From contig SGYN01000006.1 of the NCBI GenBank assembly GCA_004321715.1, positions 1 to 64,000 on the forward strand: DNA of 64,000 nucleotides. The letters are read 5' to 3'. A program made the position numbers and the translations under genes. Shown in pieces: positions 18,962 to 27,789 of this stretch. Source of the stretch: a bacterium (lineage in GTDB: Bacteria; Fidelibacterota; Marinisomatia; Marinisomatales; TCS55). The number at the start of each line of letters is the position of its first letter. Position 1 is the stretch's first letter. The notes under the pieces are model-generated. The model was not told the origin of the DNA and searched no databases. It saw only the letters and a list, made by a program, of their open reading frames with translations.

Positions 18962-20086
18962 TTAAGAAGTTTCCACCATTTCTAGATTTGCCCTAGGAAT
19001 AACAAAGTCTTGATTATCAATTTTTACTTCTGCAACTCTAACCATTGTCTCGGATTCCATTTTCTGTAGTTCATGAGGTAAGGATGTTACCGTACCTATG
19101 TGACCAAAATAAGGTGATCTTATTACTCGAACTAAACTTCCTTCAGTAATTCCTCCCTCGCTATTCATTACTATAGAATCTAAGTCGTCAACATCATTGA
19201 AAGGTATAACTATTTCTGGGCGAATTACGCCTGCTCTGATTTGTGTTGCACCATTTACAGATGTAAAATTACCATCATACTTTTTTAAGATATCAAAAGA
19301 TCTTGCACCCATTGGTATCTTACCATAACCTTCGGTTATAATTAATGATGTACCAATTTCTTCGGATCCTGTTATTGCAACACCTAATGTATACCCAAGA
19401 ATATCTTCCAAATCATGGTAATTAAACCCACCTACAACTACTGCAGCTACTCCCACACTAATTGCTTTTTTATATGTATTAAGACTTATATGTGACCCAC
19501 CTACAATTACGCATCCTTTCATATCATTAGAAATCATCTTTTCAGTTAATTCTTCTTCACGATTATCTACTAGGACACGTAAATCACCTCTATTTTCTCC
19601 ACCCATCCCAAATATTCCTTGTATGAAAACTCCATTGGAACTTATCACAACGCCTTCTTTATCCATTACTTCTGATACATTTCCATTCATATACGCATCT
19701 ATTTCTACAGGTATCGGTGCTTCACGAATGACAACTTGTCCTGTGACTTTCGATACAGATTCAAGAATACCATCAACAGGGCTCTTTACTTCCGATTTAA
19801 ATAATCCAAAAAGACCTTTTGTTTCGGCAAGCAGATCACCTTTTAATATATTTTTTCCAAGATCAATTAACATAAACTCAGGCACATCTTGCGCATCAAC
19901 ATTTAATAGATTTGCAACATTTACCATCTGGACGTTTCCAGGTAAATGTGTCCTGGCAACAATTTTTTCTGGAACAACATCAGCGCCTTTATCTACAAGA
20001 ACTTCACCTTTAAGAGGTAGCCTTCTTTCTTTTTTAACAGAAGTGCTTTCCAATACTTTTAATCCGGGTGTATATGCATGTGCCAT
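18962..20086 (-). CDS. Sandwich-barrel/KOW-like protein of the MutL-like operon
   Basis: A 374-residue soluble protein without signal peptide. Residues 20-130 (LKGEVLVDKGADVVPEKIV, LIDLGKNILKGDLLAE, VKSPVDGILESVSKVTGQV) have the spacing of a lipoyl/RnfC-type barrel-sandwich domain, although no lipoylated or biotinylated Lys motif is obvious. The middle (VIVGGSHISLNTYKKAISVGVAAVVVGG) looks like an alpha/beta domain. Residues 305-345 (GSLVRVIRSPYFGHIGTV) match a KOW-like beta-roll. I know no described family with this order. It lies five bases after the MutL-like gene, so it is likely its partner. Confidence 0.7.
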   Translation of the reverse strand: MAHAYTPGLKVLESTSVKKERRLPLKGEVLVDKGADVVPEKIVARTHLPGNVQMVNVANLLNVDAQDVPEFMLIDLGKNILKGDLLAETKGLFGLFKSEVKSPVDGILESVSKVTGQVVIREAPIPVEIDAYMNGNVSEVMDKEGVVISSNGVFIQGIFGMGGENRGDLRVLVDNREEELTEKMISNDMKGCVIVGGSHISLNTYKKAISVGVAAVVVGGFNYHDLEDILGYTLGVAITGSEEIGTSLIITEGYGKIPMGARSFDILKKYDGNFTSVNGATQIRAGVIRPEIVIPFNDVDDLDSIVMNSEGGITEGSLVRVIRSPYFGHIGTVTSLPHELQKMESETMVRVAEVKIDNQDFVIPRANLEMVETS

Positions 20087-20091
20087 AATTA

Positions 20092-21912
20092 TTATTTTAT
20101 CTCATCTGGGTATTCATTCATCGCATTGCTCCATATATTTAAACTACTTATACGCTTATCATTTTCTACGGGTAAATTAAAAGGTCTTCCTCTACCATCA
20201 AAAACTAACCCGATAACACCCCCATAAACTGTTGTGTTAATTTGTTCATTCTTACCTGCGCCAACATCCATTCCTTTTGCTGGATTAAGCGTGGCATTAA
20301 TTGGTTCATATTCTGCAGGTATTGCCAAAAGCTCTCCTTGATGTAATATTACTTGTTTTTCAGATCCATCTTGCATCGCTAATGTAACTGATAAAATTTC
20401 ATCTCCAACATTTGCTTTACCTACTGGCGCAACACATGTCCCTAGACGAATTAAACAATCTTTATTAAACACTTCCAATGCAGCCTTCCTTGCGCTTTCA
20501 GCAAGATCTTTCTGATCAATATTCGCTAGAACTCCAAGCTGAGGCATCATAAAGATTGAATCTACAGCTAATTGTGTTATGCCTTCAGGTAGAAATGAAT
20601 CGATTAACATTCTTGCAGACTGTTCTCTTCTAGGTGCGTGAGAAAGCACCCCCCCTGATCCTACAAGCAAATCTAATTCCATCATATTTACAAGTGACAA
20701 CCCGGAATCTGACTGCTCAAATGCATCTGATATAGTTCTTTCTTTCTGAACACCTTTTAGATTTACAGCAAAAGATTTATGCTGAATAAATGATAGCCTT
20801 AGTGCTTCTCTTGCAATAGCTTGTTCAATTTTTAATTCCTCCATAGACTGCGGTACAGTTGTAGGACGAATCATTTTATTACCTATCCGATTTGTCAGTT
20901 CTTTCTCATCCATATCAAGAGGAACCCATCGTAAAACATTTTTAAGTGAAGCTTCAGCAAGAACATTACAAATTGAATAACTCATTCCAAGGTTTGCGCT
21001 AACTGTTCTATTAAATTGATTTTGAAATACCGAAAATATATCAGTAGTTGCACCCCCAATATCAACACCAACAACAGAAATGTTTTCTTCTTCAGCGATC
21101 ATTTCAATTAAAGAACCTACAGCACCAGGGGTTGGCATAATTGGGGCATCTGTCCAACTCATTAATTTATTATACCCTGGAGCCTGTTGCATAACATGTT
21201 CCATAAATAAATCATGAATTTTATCTCTACTTGGATTTAAGTTTTCCCTTTCTAATATTGGGCGAATATTTTCTACAATAGTAAGATCTGTTTGTTCTCC
21301 TAAAGTTTTACTTATTTCGTCACGCGCTTTGTTGTTTCCTGCATATATTACAGGCAATTTATAATCACTACCTAATCTTGGCTGAGGATTGGCTGCCTTT
21401 AAGATTTCTGCAAGTTCAACAACATGCTTGGTTGTGCCGCCATCAATACCACCAGATAATAATATCATATCTGGACGCAATTGTCGAATACGAGTAATTT
21501 TTTCATGGGGTTTACGACCATCATTTGAGGCTAAAACATCCATTACAATAGATCCTGCACCAAGAGCTGCCCTCTCGGCACTCTCACCACTCATAGATTT
21601 CACTACACCTGCAACCATCATTTGAAGACCTCCACCTGCTGAACTTGTGGATACATATATATCAACACCTTCATTATCTTTATGAGGAGTAATTATTTTT
21701 TCCCCTTCTAATAATTTTCTACTAGATAATTCTTCAACTTCCATAACAGCATTCAAAACCCCTCTAGTGACATCTTCAAATGGAGCTTCGACAGTTGTAG
21801 GCGCTTCTCCTCTAAAACGCAATCTATATTCACCATCAATAAATTCAATTAATATTGCTTTTGTAGTAGTACTACCACAATCAGTTGCAAGTATGGACTG
21901 TAATTTCTTCAT
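20092..21912 (-). CDS. MutL/GlmL-family ASKHA ATPase
   Basis: A 606-residue protein of the actin/hexokinase/Hsp70 ATPase superfamily. Phosphate-1 is DCGSTTTKAI (residue 11), phosphate-2 is VGVDIGGATTDIF (about 277) and the adenosine motif is GSGGVLSHAP (about 427). The closest named family I recall is GlmL/MutL, thought to be a chaperone or reactivator for cobalamin-dependent glutamate mutase. No mutase gene is in this window, and the neighbours are membrane proteins, so mutase repair is doubtful here. A C-terminal beta-rich region (VYGGVIGLVFDGRGRP) is additional. The ATG overlaps the cdsA stop (ATGA). Confidence 0.85.
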   Translation of the reverse strand: MKKLQSILATDCGSTTTKAILIEFIDGEYRLRFRGEAPTTVEAPFEDVTRGVLNAVMEVEELSSRKLLEGEKIITPHKDNEGVDIYVSTSSAGGGLQMMVAGVVKSMSGESAERAALGAGSIVMDVLASNDGRKPHEKITRIRQLRPDMILLSGGIDGGTTKHVVELAEILKAANPQPRLGSDYKLPVIYAGNNKARDEISKTLGEQTDLTIVENIRPILERENLNPSRDKIHDLFMEHVMQQAPGYNKLMSWTDAPIMPTPGAVGSLIEMIAEEENISVVGVDIGGATTDIFSVFQNQFNRTVSANLGMSYSICNVLAEASLKNVLRWVPLDMDEKELTNRIGNKMIRPTTVPQSMEELKIEQAIAREALRLSFIQHKSFAVNLKGVQKERTISDAFEQSDSGLSLVNMMELDLLVGSGGVLSHAPRREQSARMLIDSFLPEGITQLAVDSIFMMPQLGVLANIDQKDLAESARKAALEVFNKDCLIRLGTCVAPVGKANVGDEILSVTLAMQDGSEKQVILHQGELLAIPAEYEPINATLNPAKGMDVGAGKNEQINTTVYGGVIGLVFDGRGRPFNLPVENDKRISSLNIWSNAMNEYPDEIK

Positions 21913-22745
21913 GAGGTGACTCTTGGAAAATAAAATAAAGTTAAATATGTATATGTTAATGGACTTGAAAAAATAATTGAATCAAAACGATCTAGAACTC
22001 CACCATGACCCAATAATATTGTTCCGGAATCTTTAACTCCAAGATCTCTTTTAATTAAAGATTCAGCAAAATCTCCTGCTTGACCAAAAATACCAGTGAT
22101 CAAAGCTAGAACTAAAATATCGATAATAGAGATATATGGCAATAATCCTTGCTCTTTAAAAATAATAAATATAAAAAAAGCAGATGACAAACCTGCAATG
22201 GAGCCAACCCATGACTTATTTGGACTAATTCGAGGTAAAATCTTCTTTGTACCCCATTTAAGGCCAAATACATATGCAGCAGAATCACACATCCAAATAG
22301 ATAAAATCATGCATATTGTAAAATTAGTATTATGTGTACTGTCTAAGTTTCGTAGCGCAATCAAACTTCCCAATAATAAAGGCACATACATAATACCAAG
22401 AATGGTAATGGCAATATTCTTAGTTGAATGCTTAATATTTCTTCTCATTTCCAAAAGAAAAAGAACAACCATTAATGTCGATAGTAAATATGATAATGGT
22501 TCTCCAACTAGATTGTTTGGGAGTGTATAATAATATCCAGCAAAAATAAAAGTAAAAATATATCCAAATATTTTTAGAGGAAATTGATCTTTCGCGCTTG
22601 TTAATCTATAAAATTCATTAATACCAATCATCATAACCAATAAAACAAATAGAGCAAATAATAATCCACCCTGCCATAACAAATACGTTATAACAGGTAT
22701 ACCAATAATGTTAATAATTGTTCGATTATTTGAAAGTTGATTCAT
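21909..22745 (-). CDS. cdsA: Phosphatidate cytidylyltransferase
   Basis: CdsA converts phosphatidate and CTP to CDP-diacylglycerol, the precursor of membrane phospholipids. The 278-residue protein has about eight membrane helices and the family signature near the C-terminus (SLIKRDLGVKDSGTILLGHGG, Lys-Arg then Lys-Asp, about residues 230-250, followed by DRFDS). It is the first gene of the run that includes the MutL-like ATPase, sharing an ATGA overlap with it. Confidence 0.94.
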   Translation of the reverse strand: MNQLSNNRTIINIIGIPVITYLLWQGGLLFALFVLLVMMIGINEFYRLTSAKDQFPLKIFGYIFTFIFAGYYYTLPNNLVGEPLSYLLSTLMVVLFLLEMRRNIKHSTKNIAITILGIMYVPLLLGSLIALRNLDSTHNTNFTICMILSIWMCDSAAYVFGLKWGTKKILPRISPNKSWVGSIAGLSSAFFIFIIFKEQGLLPYISIIDILVLALITGIFGQAGDFAESLIKRDLGVKDSGTILLGHGGVLDRFDSIIFSSPLTYTYLTLFYFPRVTS

Positions 22746-22816
22746 GTTAAGCGATGAAAACCGAGGCGAAAATACATCTAATTAGCTCTATTATCAATGA
22801 TGGATGAATATATTAT

Positions 22817-23278
22817 TTATGAATCTGATTTATGCTTCATGTATTTGTTATCACCAATCTCAATCAATTCTATTCTTACTTTTGTTATTCCTTGTGCAAT
22901 AAACCCGAGTTTCTTGGCTGCCCCATAAGAACAATCTAGAATTCTCCCTTTTACATACGGACCACGATCATTTATTCGCAATATTAATGATTTACTATTC
23001 GATAAGTTTGTTACACGAACAATTGTATTTAATGGTAAGGTCTTATGAGCAGCAGTTAGTCCATACATATCATATACTTCTCCATTTGCCGTTAATTTTC
23101 CATGAAAATCTGAACCATAATAAGAACTTATTCCAGTAAGTACTTTTGGCACCCGTTTCATTGTTTTAAATGATTTAGGGTTCAGTCTTCCTTTAGAAGA
23201 AGCCGAGCTGCCATATCGAGGTGAATTAGTACATGAAAACAATATAAAAGCTAATATAATAAATAATATTTTATTCAT
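22817..23278 (-). CDS. rlpA: RlpA-like septal/peptidoglycan lipoprotein
   Basis: A 153-residue lipoprotein with lipobox LFSC (Cys 16). The rest is a double-psi beta-barrel: ISSYYGSDFHGKLTANGE, TAAHKTLPLNTIVRVTN, LRINDRGPYVKGRILD, GAAKKLGF. Family members are lytic transglycosylases that cut denuded glycan strands. The His and Asp positions of the barrel are present. There is no C-terminal SPOR domain, so this is the short form. It lies between a DHODH-like gene (31 bases upstream) and cdsA. Confidence 0.88.
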   Translation of the reverse strand: MNKILFIILAFILFSCTNSPRYGSSASSKGRLNPKSFKTMKRVPKVLTGISSYYGSDFHGKLTANGEVYDMYGLTAAHKTLPLNTIVRVTNLSNSKSLILRINDRGPYVKGRILDCSYGAAKKLGFIAQGITKVRIELIEIGDNKYMKHKSDS

Positions 23279-23308
23279 TTACCTAATTTAACTCTAGCAA
23301 TAACTTCA

Positions 23309-24040
23309 TTAATCTCTTTTATTTATAAGGGTCTTAACCCGCCATGGAGTAAAGCAAATTGTTCCTAGTGAAATATGATTAGCACCTAATGATAGATAAT
23401 CATTAGCATGTTGATAATTTTCCACACCACCCCCTGCTATAATTTCAATTGATTCTCCCCAATTATCACGAATGTTTTTTATCATTTTATTTACGTAGGG
23501 ACGTAAAGTTTTTCCAGATAGCCCACCTTCTTTAACTGGTAGCGTATTACAACAGTGGATCTGCTTAAAACCAATTTCTTCAATAAGAAATTTCAGTTCG
23601 TCAACAGTGGTTAATGGAGATACTTTTACTATACAAAATTTTCTTTTAGATGAGTTCGTAAACAACCGAGTGTCATCCCATGACAATTTGCTATTATGTT
23701 CAATATTTGGACAGCTTAGATTGATTTCTACAGATTGTTCATCAGAAACAATATTTGCAATTTTTTTAAAATCTCCGGATTCTACTTCACCAATCGAAAG
23801 AATTTCATTTAGAGAAGTTTTTCTAACTCCAACTAAAATTCCTGGATTTGGCAATCCCAGTTTATTTGTCCACCCGCGATATACACTGTTATAACGAAGA
23901 GTAGTTGCTATTTTCCATAGTCTTTTTAGCAATCCTCCTCTCGATTTCATGGTCCAGGTACCTGTTACAGGATATACATTCGAAAAAGATTTATATTTTA
24001 AATAATTACCAAATGGTGCAGCTATAAAATATTTCATCAT
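23309..24040 (-). CDS. Dihydroorotate dehydrogenase-like flavoprotein
   Basis: A 243-residue TIM-barrel protein of the DHODH superfamily. The motif VEINLSCPN near residue 105 carries the active-site Cys loop of class 1 enzymes. FMN-phosphate contacts are suggested by AGGGVENYQHA and GANHISLGT near the C-terminus. It is about 60 residues shorter than typical PyrD, mainly at the N-terminus and between barrel elements, so it may act on another substrate. No pyrimidine gene is adjacent. A 15-bp palindrome (24053-24067) lies 12 bases before the start. Confidence 0.7.
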   Translation of the reverse strand: MMKYFIAAPFGNYLKYKSFSNVYPVTGTWTMKSRGGLLKRLWKIATTLRYNSVYRGWTNKLGLPNPGILVGVRKTSLNEILSIGEVESGDFKKIANIVSDEQSVEINLSCPNIEHNSKLSWDDTRLFTNSSKRKFCIVKVSPLTTVDELKFLIEEIGFKQIHCCNTLPVKEGGLSGKTLRPYVNKMIKNIRDNWGESIEIIAGGGVENYQHANDYLSLGANHISLGTICFTPWRVKTLINKRD

Positions 24041-24052
24041 CGATATAGAATG

Positions 24053-24067
24053 TAAAGTATTACTTTA
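24053..24067. promoter_or_regulatory. Palindrome TAAAGTATTACTTTA
   Basis: A perfect 15-bp inverted repeat with a single central base, 12 bases upstream of the DHODH-like start and overlapping the stop codon of the TPR lipoprotein gene. Near-identical copies lie before the MerR gene (31163) and tRNA-Leu (53504). It is probably an operator; the regulator is not proven. Confidence 0.45.
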
Positions 24068-25882
24068 ATTATCTACCTCATTTGCGATCGAGTCATTAGT
24101 TGCTGTATTATTAATTAAACTTGATGTATCAATTACCTGGCTTGATTTCAATGAATCCACTTCTTTCAAAATTGATATAGTATTTTTTAATTCATTAAAT
24201 CGATTAGCAGTTATCAAAGCTTGTTCACTTTCAGGTTTAAATTTCTGAAGCCATTGATAATAGAAAAAAGCACTATCAGCTATAGAGAAAAAACGATCAT
24301 ACTTAACAGCAAGGTACATTGCAGATCGTGCAGAGACATCACTTTCTCTATCTTGTTTAAGAATTGTTCTAAATATACCTAATGCATCTATTGGATTATC
24401 GCGCCACACAATTTCCCCTTCGCGAAATAGTTGATTTGATGACCCATCCAAATCAGGCATATTATAACGCATACGCAAAAATTCTGCATATTCAGACCTT
24501 GGGAATTGATTTAAAAGTGAATCTCTTAACAAGACTGCTAAAGTTGTATCACCTTGTTGATTTGCAATGTAGGAAGAGGTGAATAATGATTTACTATATT
24601 GAGATGTTCTTGGTAAACTATCTACTATAATTAAAAAATTAGAAATTGCTTCCTTAGATTGATTAAAGTGGAATGCCTCTAATTCGGCCAAATTATAGTA
24701 ATGTTTTGCTAAAGATTCATAATTAACGTGAGGATCAATCATATCCGAATTAACATCAAATGTTGAATCTAAATTGGTTGTATCATTATTTATTTTTGTC
24801 AATACTTCCTTTCTCAATTCAATTATTGATGATTTAGAATCATTATAAGACTTAATTTGTTTTACACGGAGATTAGCTGTTGGTGTATACTCTGATTTAC
24901 GAAATTCACGCGTAACCTGACTATATTGTTTTTCTGCATCATCCAAATCCCAATTTTCATTAATTGCAATTTCTCCTAACATATAATATGCCTCAGCAGA
25001 AGTTTCAGTTCTTGGATATTCCGTGATAATGGATTCCAGTCTATTCTTTGCTAAAGTATTTTCACCCTTCATTTGATAAAGCTGTACTAATTCTAATTCT
25101 AAGCTTCCATGAATTCTTTTAAACCTATCATCAATGAGTATTGTTTTAATTTCGGACATTACTATATCCCAATTACCTAACATACGATGAATTCGAACAA
25201 TCTGTAATCTTGCTTCTTCGATCCTTTTTTTAGAAGTTGTATATCGTATGAGGTTTGTATTAGCCTGTAAGGCTAAATCATAATCTTCTTTATCAAATGC
25301 CAGTAATGCAATACGATAATATATTTGCCCTCTCTGCTCAGTGTCAGTTGTTAGTTCTGCTCCTTTTAATAAATTATGTAAAGCAGATGTGTCCGCGTTT
25401 AATTCAAGTTGAATTTCTGCAATTGATAAATATATTTTAGATTGATTATCAGAGATTAAATTATTATCTAAAAGTTCATTTAGATCTTCTAAAGCAGCTT
25501 GCGACTTACCTTGTCTCCATTTCACCATGGCTTTCCAAAAGCTACTTTTAAAAGGAAACTCAGTTCCAAACTCATCATCAAACTGTTGAAATGTTGCTTC
25601 TGCTAAACGAAACTCTTGTCGATAAAAATGAGATTTTCCAATTAATAGGATAGCATCTTTCCTATAATTTGATTCAGGAAATTCATCAATTACTATCTTT
25701 GATTTTTCAATAACCTTTGAATAATCATCAATAGCAGAAACAGGAATTGATTCTCCTGCTTTTTCTAATCGTACCTTTTCTGCTTTCTTGAAATACTGTT
25801 CGGCATTATAAAATGTATTGAAATATGCACAGGAAAAGGTGCAAATAAGCATTAAAAACATTAGATGATTCTTATATTTCAA
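24065..25882 (-). CDS. TPR-repeat lipoprotein
   Basis: A 605-residue lipoprotein with lipobox FSC (Cys 18), probably facing the periplasm from the outer membrane. From residue 45 on it is built of TPR-like helical hairpins (AILLIGKSHFYRQEFRLAEA, YYRIALLAFDKEDYDLALQA, AYYMLGEIAINENWDLDDAE). The first repeats resemble BamD/YfiO, but the protein is more than twice as long, so a plain BamD role is unlikely. It probably scaffolds an envelope complex. The C-terminus is Asn/Ser/Thr-rich. Confidence 0.8.
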   Translation of the reverse strand: MKYKNHLMFLMLICTFSCAYFNTFYNAEQYFKKAEKVRLEKAGESIPVSAIDDYSKVIEKSKIVIDEFPESNYRKDAILLIGKSHFYRQEFRLAEATFQQFDDEFGTEFPFKSSFWKAMVKWRQGKSQAALEDLNELLDNNLISDNQSKIYLSIAEIQLELNADTSALHNLLKGAELTTDTEQRGQIYYRIALLAFDKEDYDLALQANTNLIRYTTSKKRIEEARLQIVRIHRMLGNWDIVMSEIKTILIDDRFKRIHGSLELELVQLYQMKGENTLAKNRLESIITEYPRTETSAEAYYMLGEIAINENWDLDDAEKQYSQVTREFRKSEYTPTANLRVKQIKSYNDSKSSIIELRKEVLTKINNDTTNLDSTFDVNSDMIDPHVNYESLAKHYYNLAELEAFHFNQSKEAISNFLIIVDSLPRTSQYSKSLFTSSYIANQQGDTTLAVLLRDSLLNQFPRSEYAEFLRMRYNMPDLDGSSNQLFREGEIVWRDNPIDALGIFRTILKQDRESDVSARSAMYLAVKYDRFFSIADSAFFYYQWLQKFKPESEQALITANRFNELKNTISILKEVDSLKSSQVIDTSSLINNTATNDSIANEVDN

Positions 25883-25982
25883 ATTAATTCCAACAAAATA
25901 TAATGGAAAATTCTAATTACTATATGTTAAATACAACCAATTAACTAGTTGAATAAAGAATGTTCTAAGAATAGTTTGTGGT

Positions 25983-26420
25983 ATGCATTTTATAAAGTTA
26001 TGCTTGATTTATGCTTCCATCTCATTTATTTATGCCCAAGAAGTTGATACAGTAAGCTCGGGCTTTGCAGTATACACAGGATTTTTAGATATAAAAGCAG
26101 ATAGCCTTGGTGTTCCTCTTTTTATTGATGGGGTTTTTATTGGAGAGACTCCCATAATAGATCCAATTCCTGTTTTACCTGGATTTCATGAAGTTAGTTA
26201 TTTACCGCCAGAAGAGACAGAACGAGTAAGAGATCATATTATGTTTTCAGATGCAGTAAAACGAATCTATGTACCTCCAGGAGCAGTTAAACAAGTTTTT
26301 TTATATTATCAAAACCAATATAGTTATCTAAAAGCAGCGAGAGCTCAAGCTCGTGTGGTTAGATACGTTGGAATTGCATTTATTATTTTTGTAATGGAAT
26401 TGATATGGCTATCTATCTAA
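25983..26420 (+). CDS. PEGA-domain membrane protein
   Basis: A 145-residue protein with a signal peptide (residues 1-18, cleavage near YAQE). A PEGA-like beta-domain covers about residues 33-75 (LDIKADSLGVPLFIDGVFIGETP, then PVLPGFHEVSY), and a C-terminal membrane helix lies at about 126-145. PEGA domains occur in surface and S-layer associated proteins with no fixed enzymatic role. It reads rightward, divergent from the TPR lipoprotein gene, with 100 bases between them that could hold two promoters. Confidence 0.75.
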   Translation: MHFIKLCLIYASISFIYAQEVDTVSSGFAVYTGFLDIKADSLGVPLFIDGVFIGETPIIDPIPVLPGFHEVSYLPPEETERVRDHIMFSDAVKRIYVPPGAVKQVFLYYQNQYSYLKAARAQARVVRYVGIAFIIFVMELIWLSI

Positions 26421-26471
26421 ATACACAAATAAGATTATTGTAGCTTAGTATAATATCTGTAAATTTGCATT

Positions 26472-26669
26472 ATGAATGAGCACCATACACCTGATCCAGC
26501 ATTAAAATTTAGACCAGATTATAAATGGCCAGATGAAGGAACAGAGCGGAACTGTCCACAATGTGAATCAGCAATGCAATTAAATGAAGATAACCCAGCT
26601 TATTATGGAAAACCATGGTGGTGTCCTAAATGTCAGTTCCAGTTTTGCGAAGAAGAACTAGATAAATAA
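26472..26669 (+). CDS. Small zinc-ribbon protein
   Basis: A 65-residue acidic protein with two CxxC knuckles (CPQCESAM and WWCPKCQFQFC), spaced as in a zinc ribbon. It has no signal peptide, so it is probably cytoplasmic. Function unknown; such proteins can bind nucleic acid or act as rubredoxin-like metal sites. It lies 51 bases after the PEGA gene in the same direction. Confidence 0.7.
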   Translation: MNEHHTPDPALKFRPDYKWPDEGTERNCPQCESAMQLNEDNPAYYGKPWWCPKCQFQFCEEELDK

Positions 26670-26677
26670 ATTAATAA

Positions 26678-27064
26678 TTATGCTTTGATGATATCTATAT
26701 TATCATCAATTATATCATCTACAATCCATCGTACTACCGCAGCATCATCAATAAAACCCAAACTAGGAATACTATCTGGAATATCATCATTTGGGTCAAC
26801 AAAATATTGTAATGCAAATAGGATTTTTTGTTTCAGTTCTTTACTTTGAATTGGATAAGTAGAAATAAATTGATAAAGCTTTGCAACATCATTAACTAAT
26901 TGTAATTGTGCATTATCCAAATTTGGAGAACTAATTAACACTTCTAACTTATCCGGAATTAATTTGATAATTGAATTTTCAATATTTACATCAATTGCTT
27001 CAATTTCTTTTTTATAACGTTCTTTATCTTTTTGTGTAAGTTGTATTTGATTTGGTGTATCCAT
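26678..27064 (-). CDS. YkvA-like DUF1232 protein
   Basis: A 128-residue protein. The C-terminal half has the DUF1232 signature DDIPDSIPSLGFIDDAAVV, which normally forms a short membrane-associated helix pair. The N-terminal half is a charged helical region. No known function. It is convergent with the zinc-ribbon gene, whose stop lies eight bases away, and divergent from bolA with a 43-base gap. Confidence 0.75.
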   Translation of the reverse strand: MDTPNQIQLTQKDKERYKKEIEAIDVNIENSIIKLIPDKLEVLISSPNLDNAQLQLVNDVAKLYQFISTYPIQSKELKQKILFALQYFVDPNDDIPDSIPSLGFIDDAAVVRWIVDDIIDDNIDIIKA

Positions 27065-27107
27065 AAGCGTATAATTTACATAGTAAATTAAATTAATATT
27101 TATTTAA

Positions 27108-27380
27108 ATGAATTTAGATGATAAAATTAAATCACGATTAAATAAGGCAATGGATATTGATTATTTATCAATCAATAATGATACTAATAAACATATTAAT
27201 CATAAAAATTATGATGGTGGAGCTCATTTTAAACTTGAAATAGTATCTAGCTCCTTTGAAGGATTATCTTTATTGGATCAACATAAACTTGTTTATAATA
27301 TATTAAATGATATGATAAAGAAAGATATTCATGCGTTAGCGTTAAAAACAATTCCAACCAGCGATTGGAAAAAGGAATAA
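27108..27380 (+). CDS. BolA family protein
   Basis: A 90-residue BolA-like protein. The class II KH-like fold is indicated by GGAHFKLEIVSSSFEGLSLLDQHKLVY with the conserved His residues, and ALALKTIP at the C-terminus. BolA proteins pair with monothiol glutaredoxins and bind [2Fe-2S] clusters; no glutaredoxin is adjacent. The stop is one base from the next ATG, so the next gene is probably co-translated. Confidence 0.85.
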   Translation: MNLDDKIKSRLNKAMDIDYLSINNDTNKHINHKNYDGGAHFKLEIVSSSFEGLSLLDQHKLVYNILNDMIKKDIHALALKTIPTSDWKKE

Positions 27381-27381
27381 T

Positions 27382-27777
27382 ATGACAGTAAATAATCTCA
27401 CACCTTTAGAACTAGTAACTCATTTGTTTTCTTGTTTGCAAATTTCAGATAACCAAATTGATTGGGAAGAAAAAGAAGTTTGGGCAGATACGTTAAGTGC
27501 TTTGTTTCCAGACCATACGCCAGACAGAGCTCAAGAAATATTACAAAGTGCCTATCAAACTATTCTTCCTATGGATAATTTTGGTCGTAAAAACCATCTT
27601 ATTGCTATATGTAAAAAATTGAAAGATCACTATAGCAAGGAAGAGCTTCAAAATGAATTAGCACCAAAAATTACCGAATTAATTAATGCAGATGGTATGG
27701 TGCTTACCGCTGAAGTCGATTCTGCTACTATCGTTGCAGAGAAATTAGGAATTACAATTGATATTTCTGAAAATTAA
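27382..27777 (+). CDS. TerB-like protein
   Basis: A 131-residue all-helical protein. The order of helices with an acidic C-terminal stretch (LINADGMVLTAEVDSATIVAEKLGI) resembles TerB/DjlA N-domain folds, which in some families bind metal. The assignment is by pattern only. It directly follows bolA. Confidence 0.55.
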   Translation: MTVNNLTPLELVTHLFSCLQISDNQIDWEEKEVWADTLSALFPDHTPDRAQEILQSAYQTILPMDNFGRKNHLIAICKKLKDHYSKEELQNELAPKITELINADGMVLTAEVDSATIVAEKLGITIDISEN

Positions 27778-27789
27778 TTAATAAAAATA

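Noticed and set aside
15313-21912. Glutamate mutase locus
   Set aside because: Only the MutL-like ATPase is present; no GlmS or GlmE subunits are in the window.
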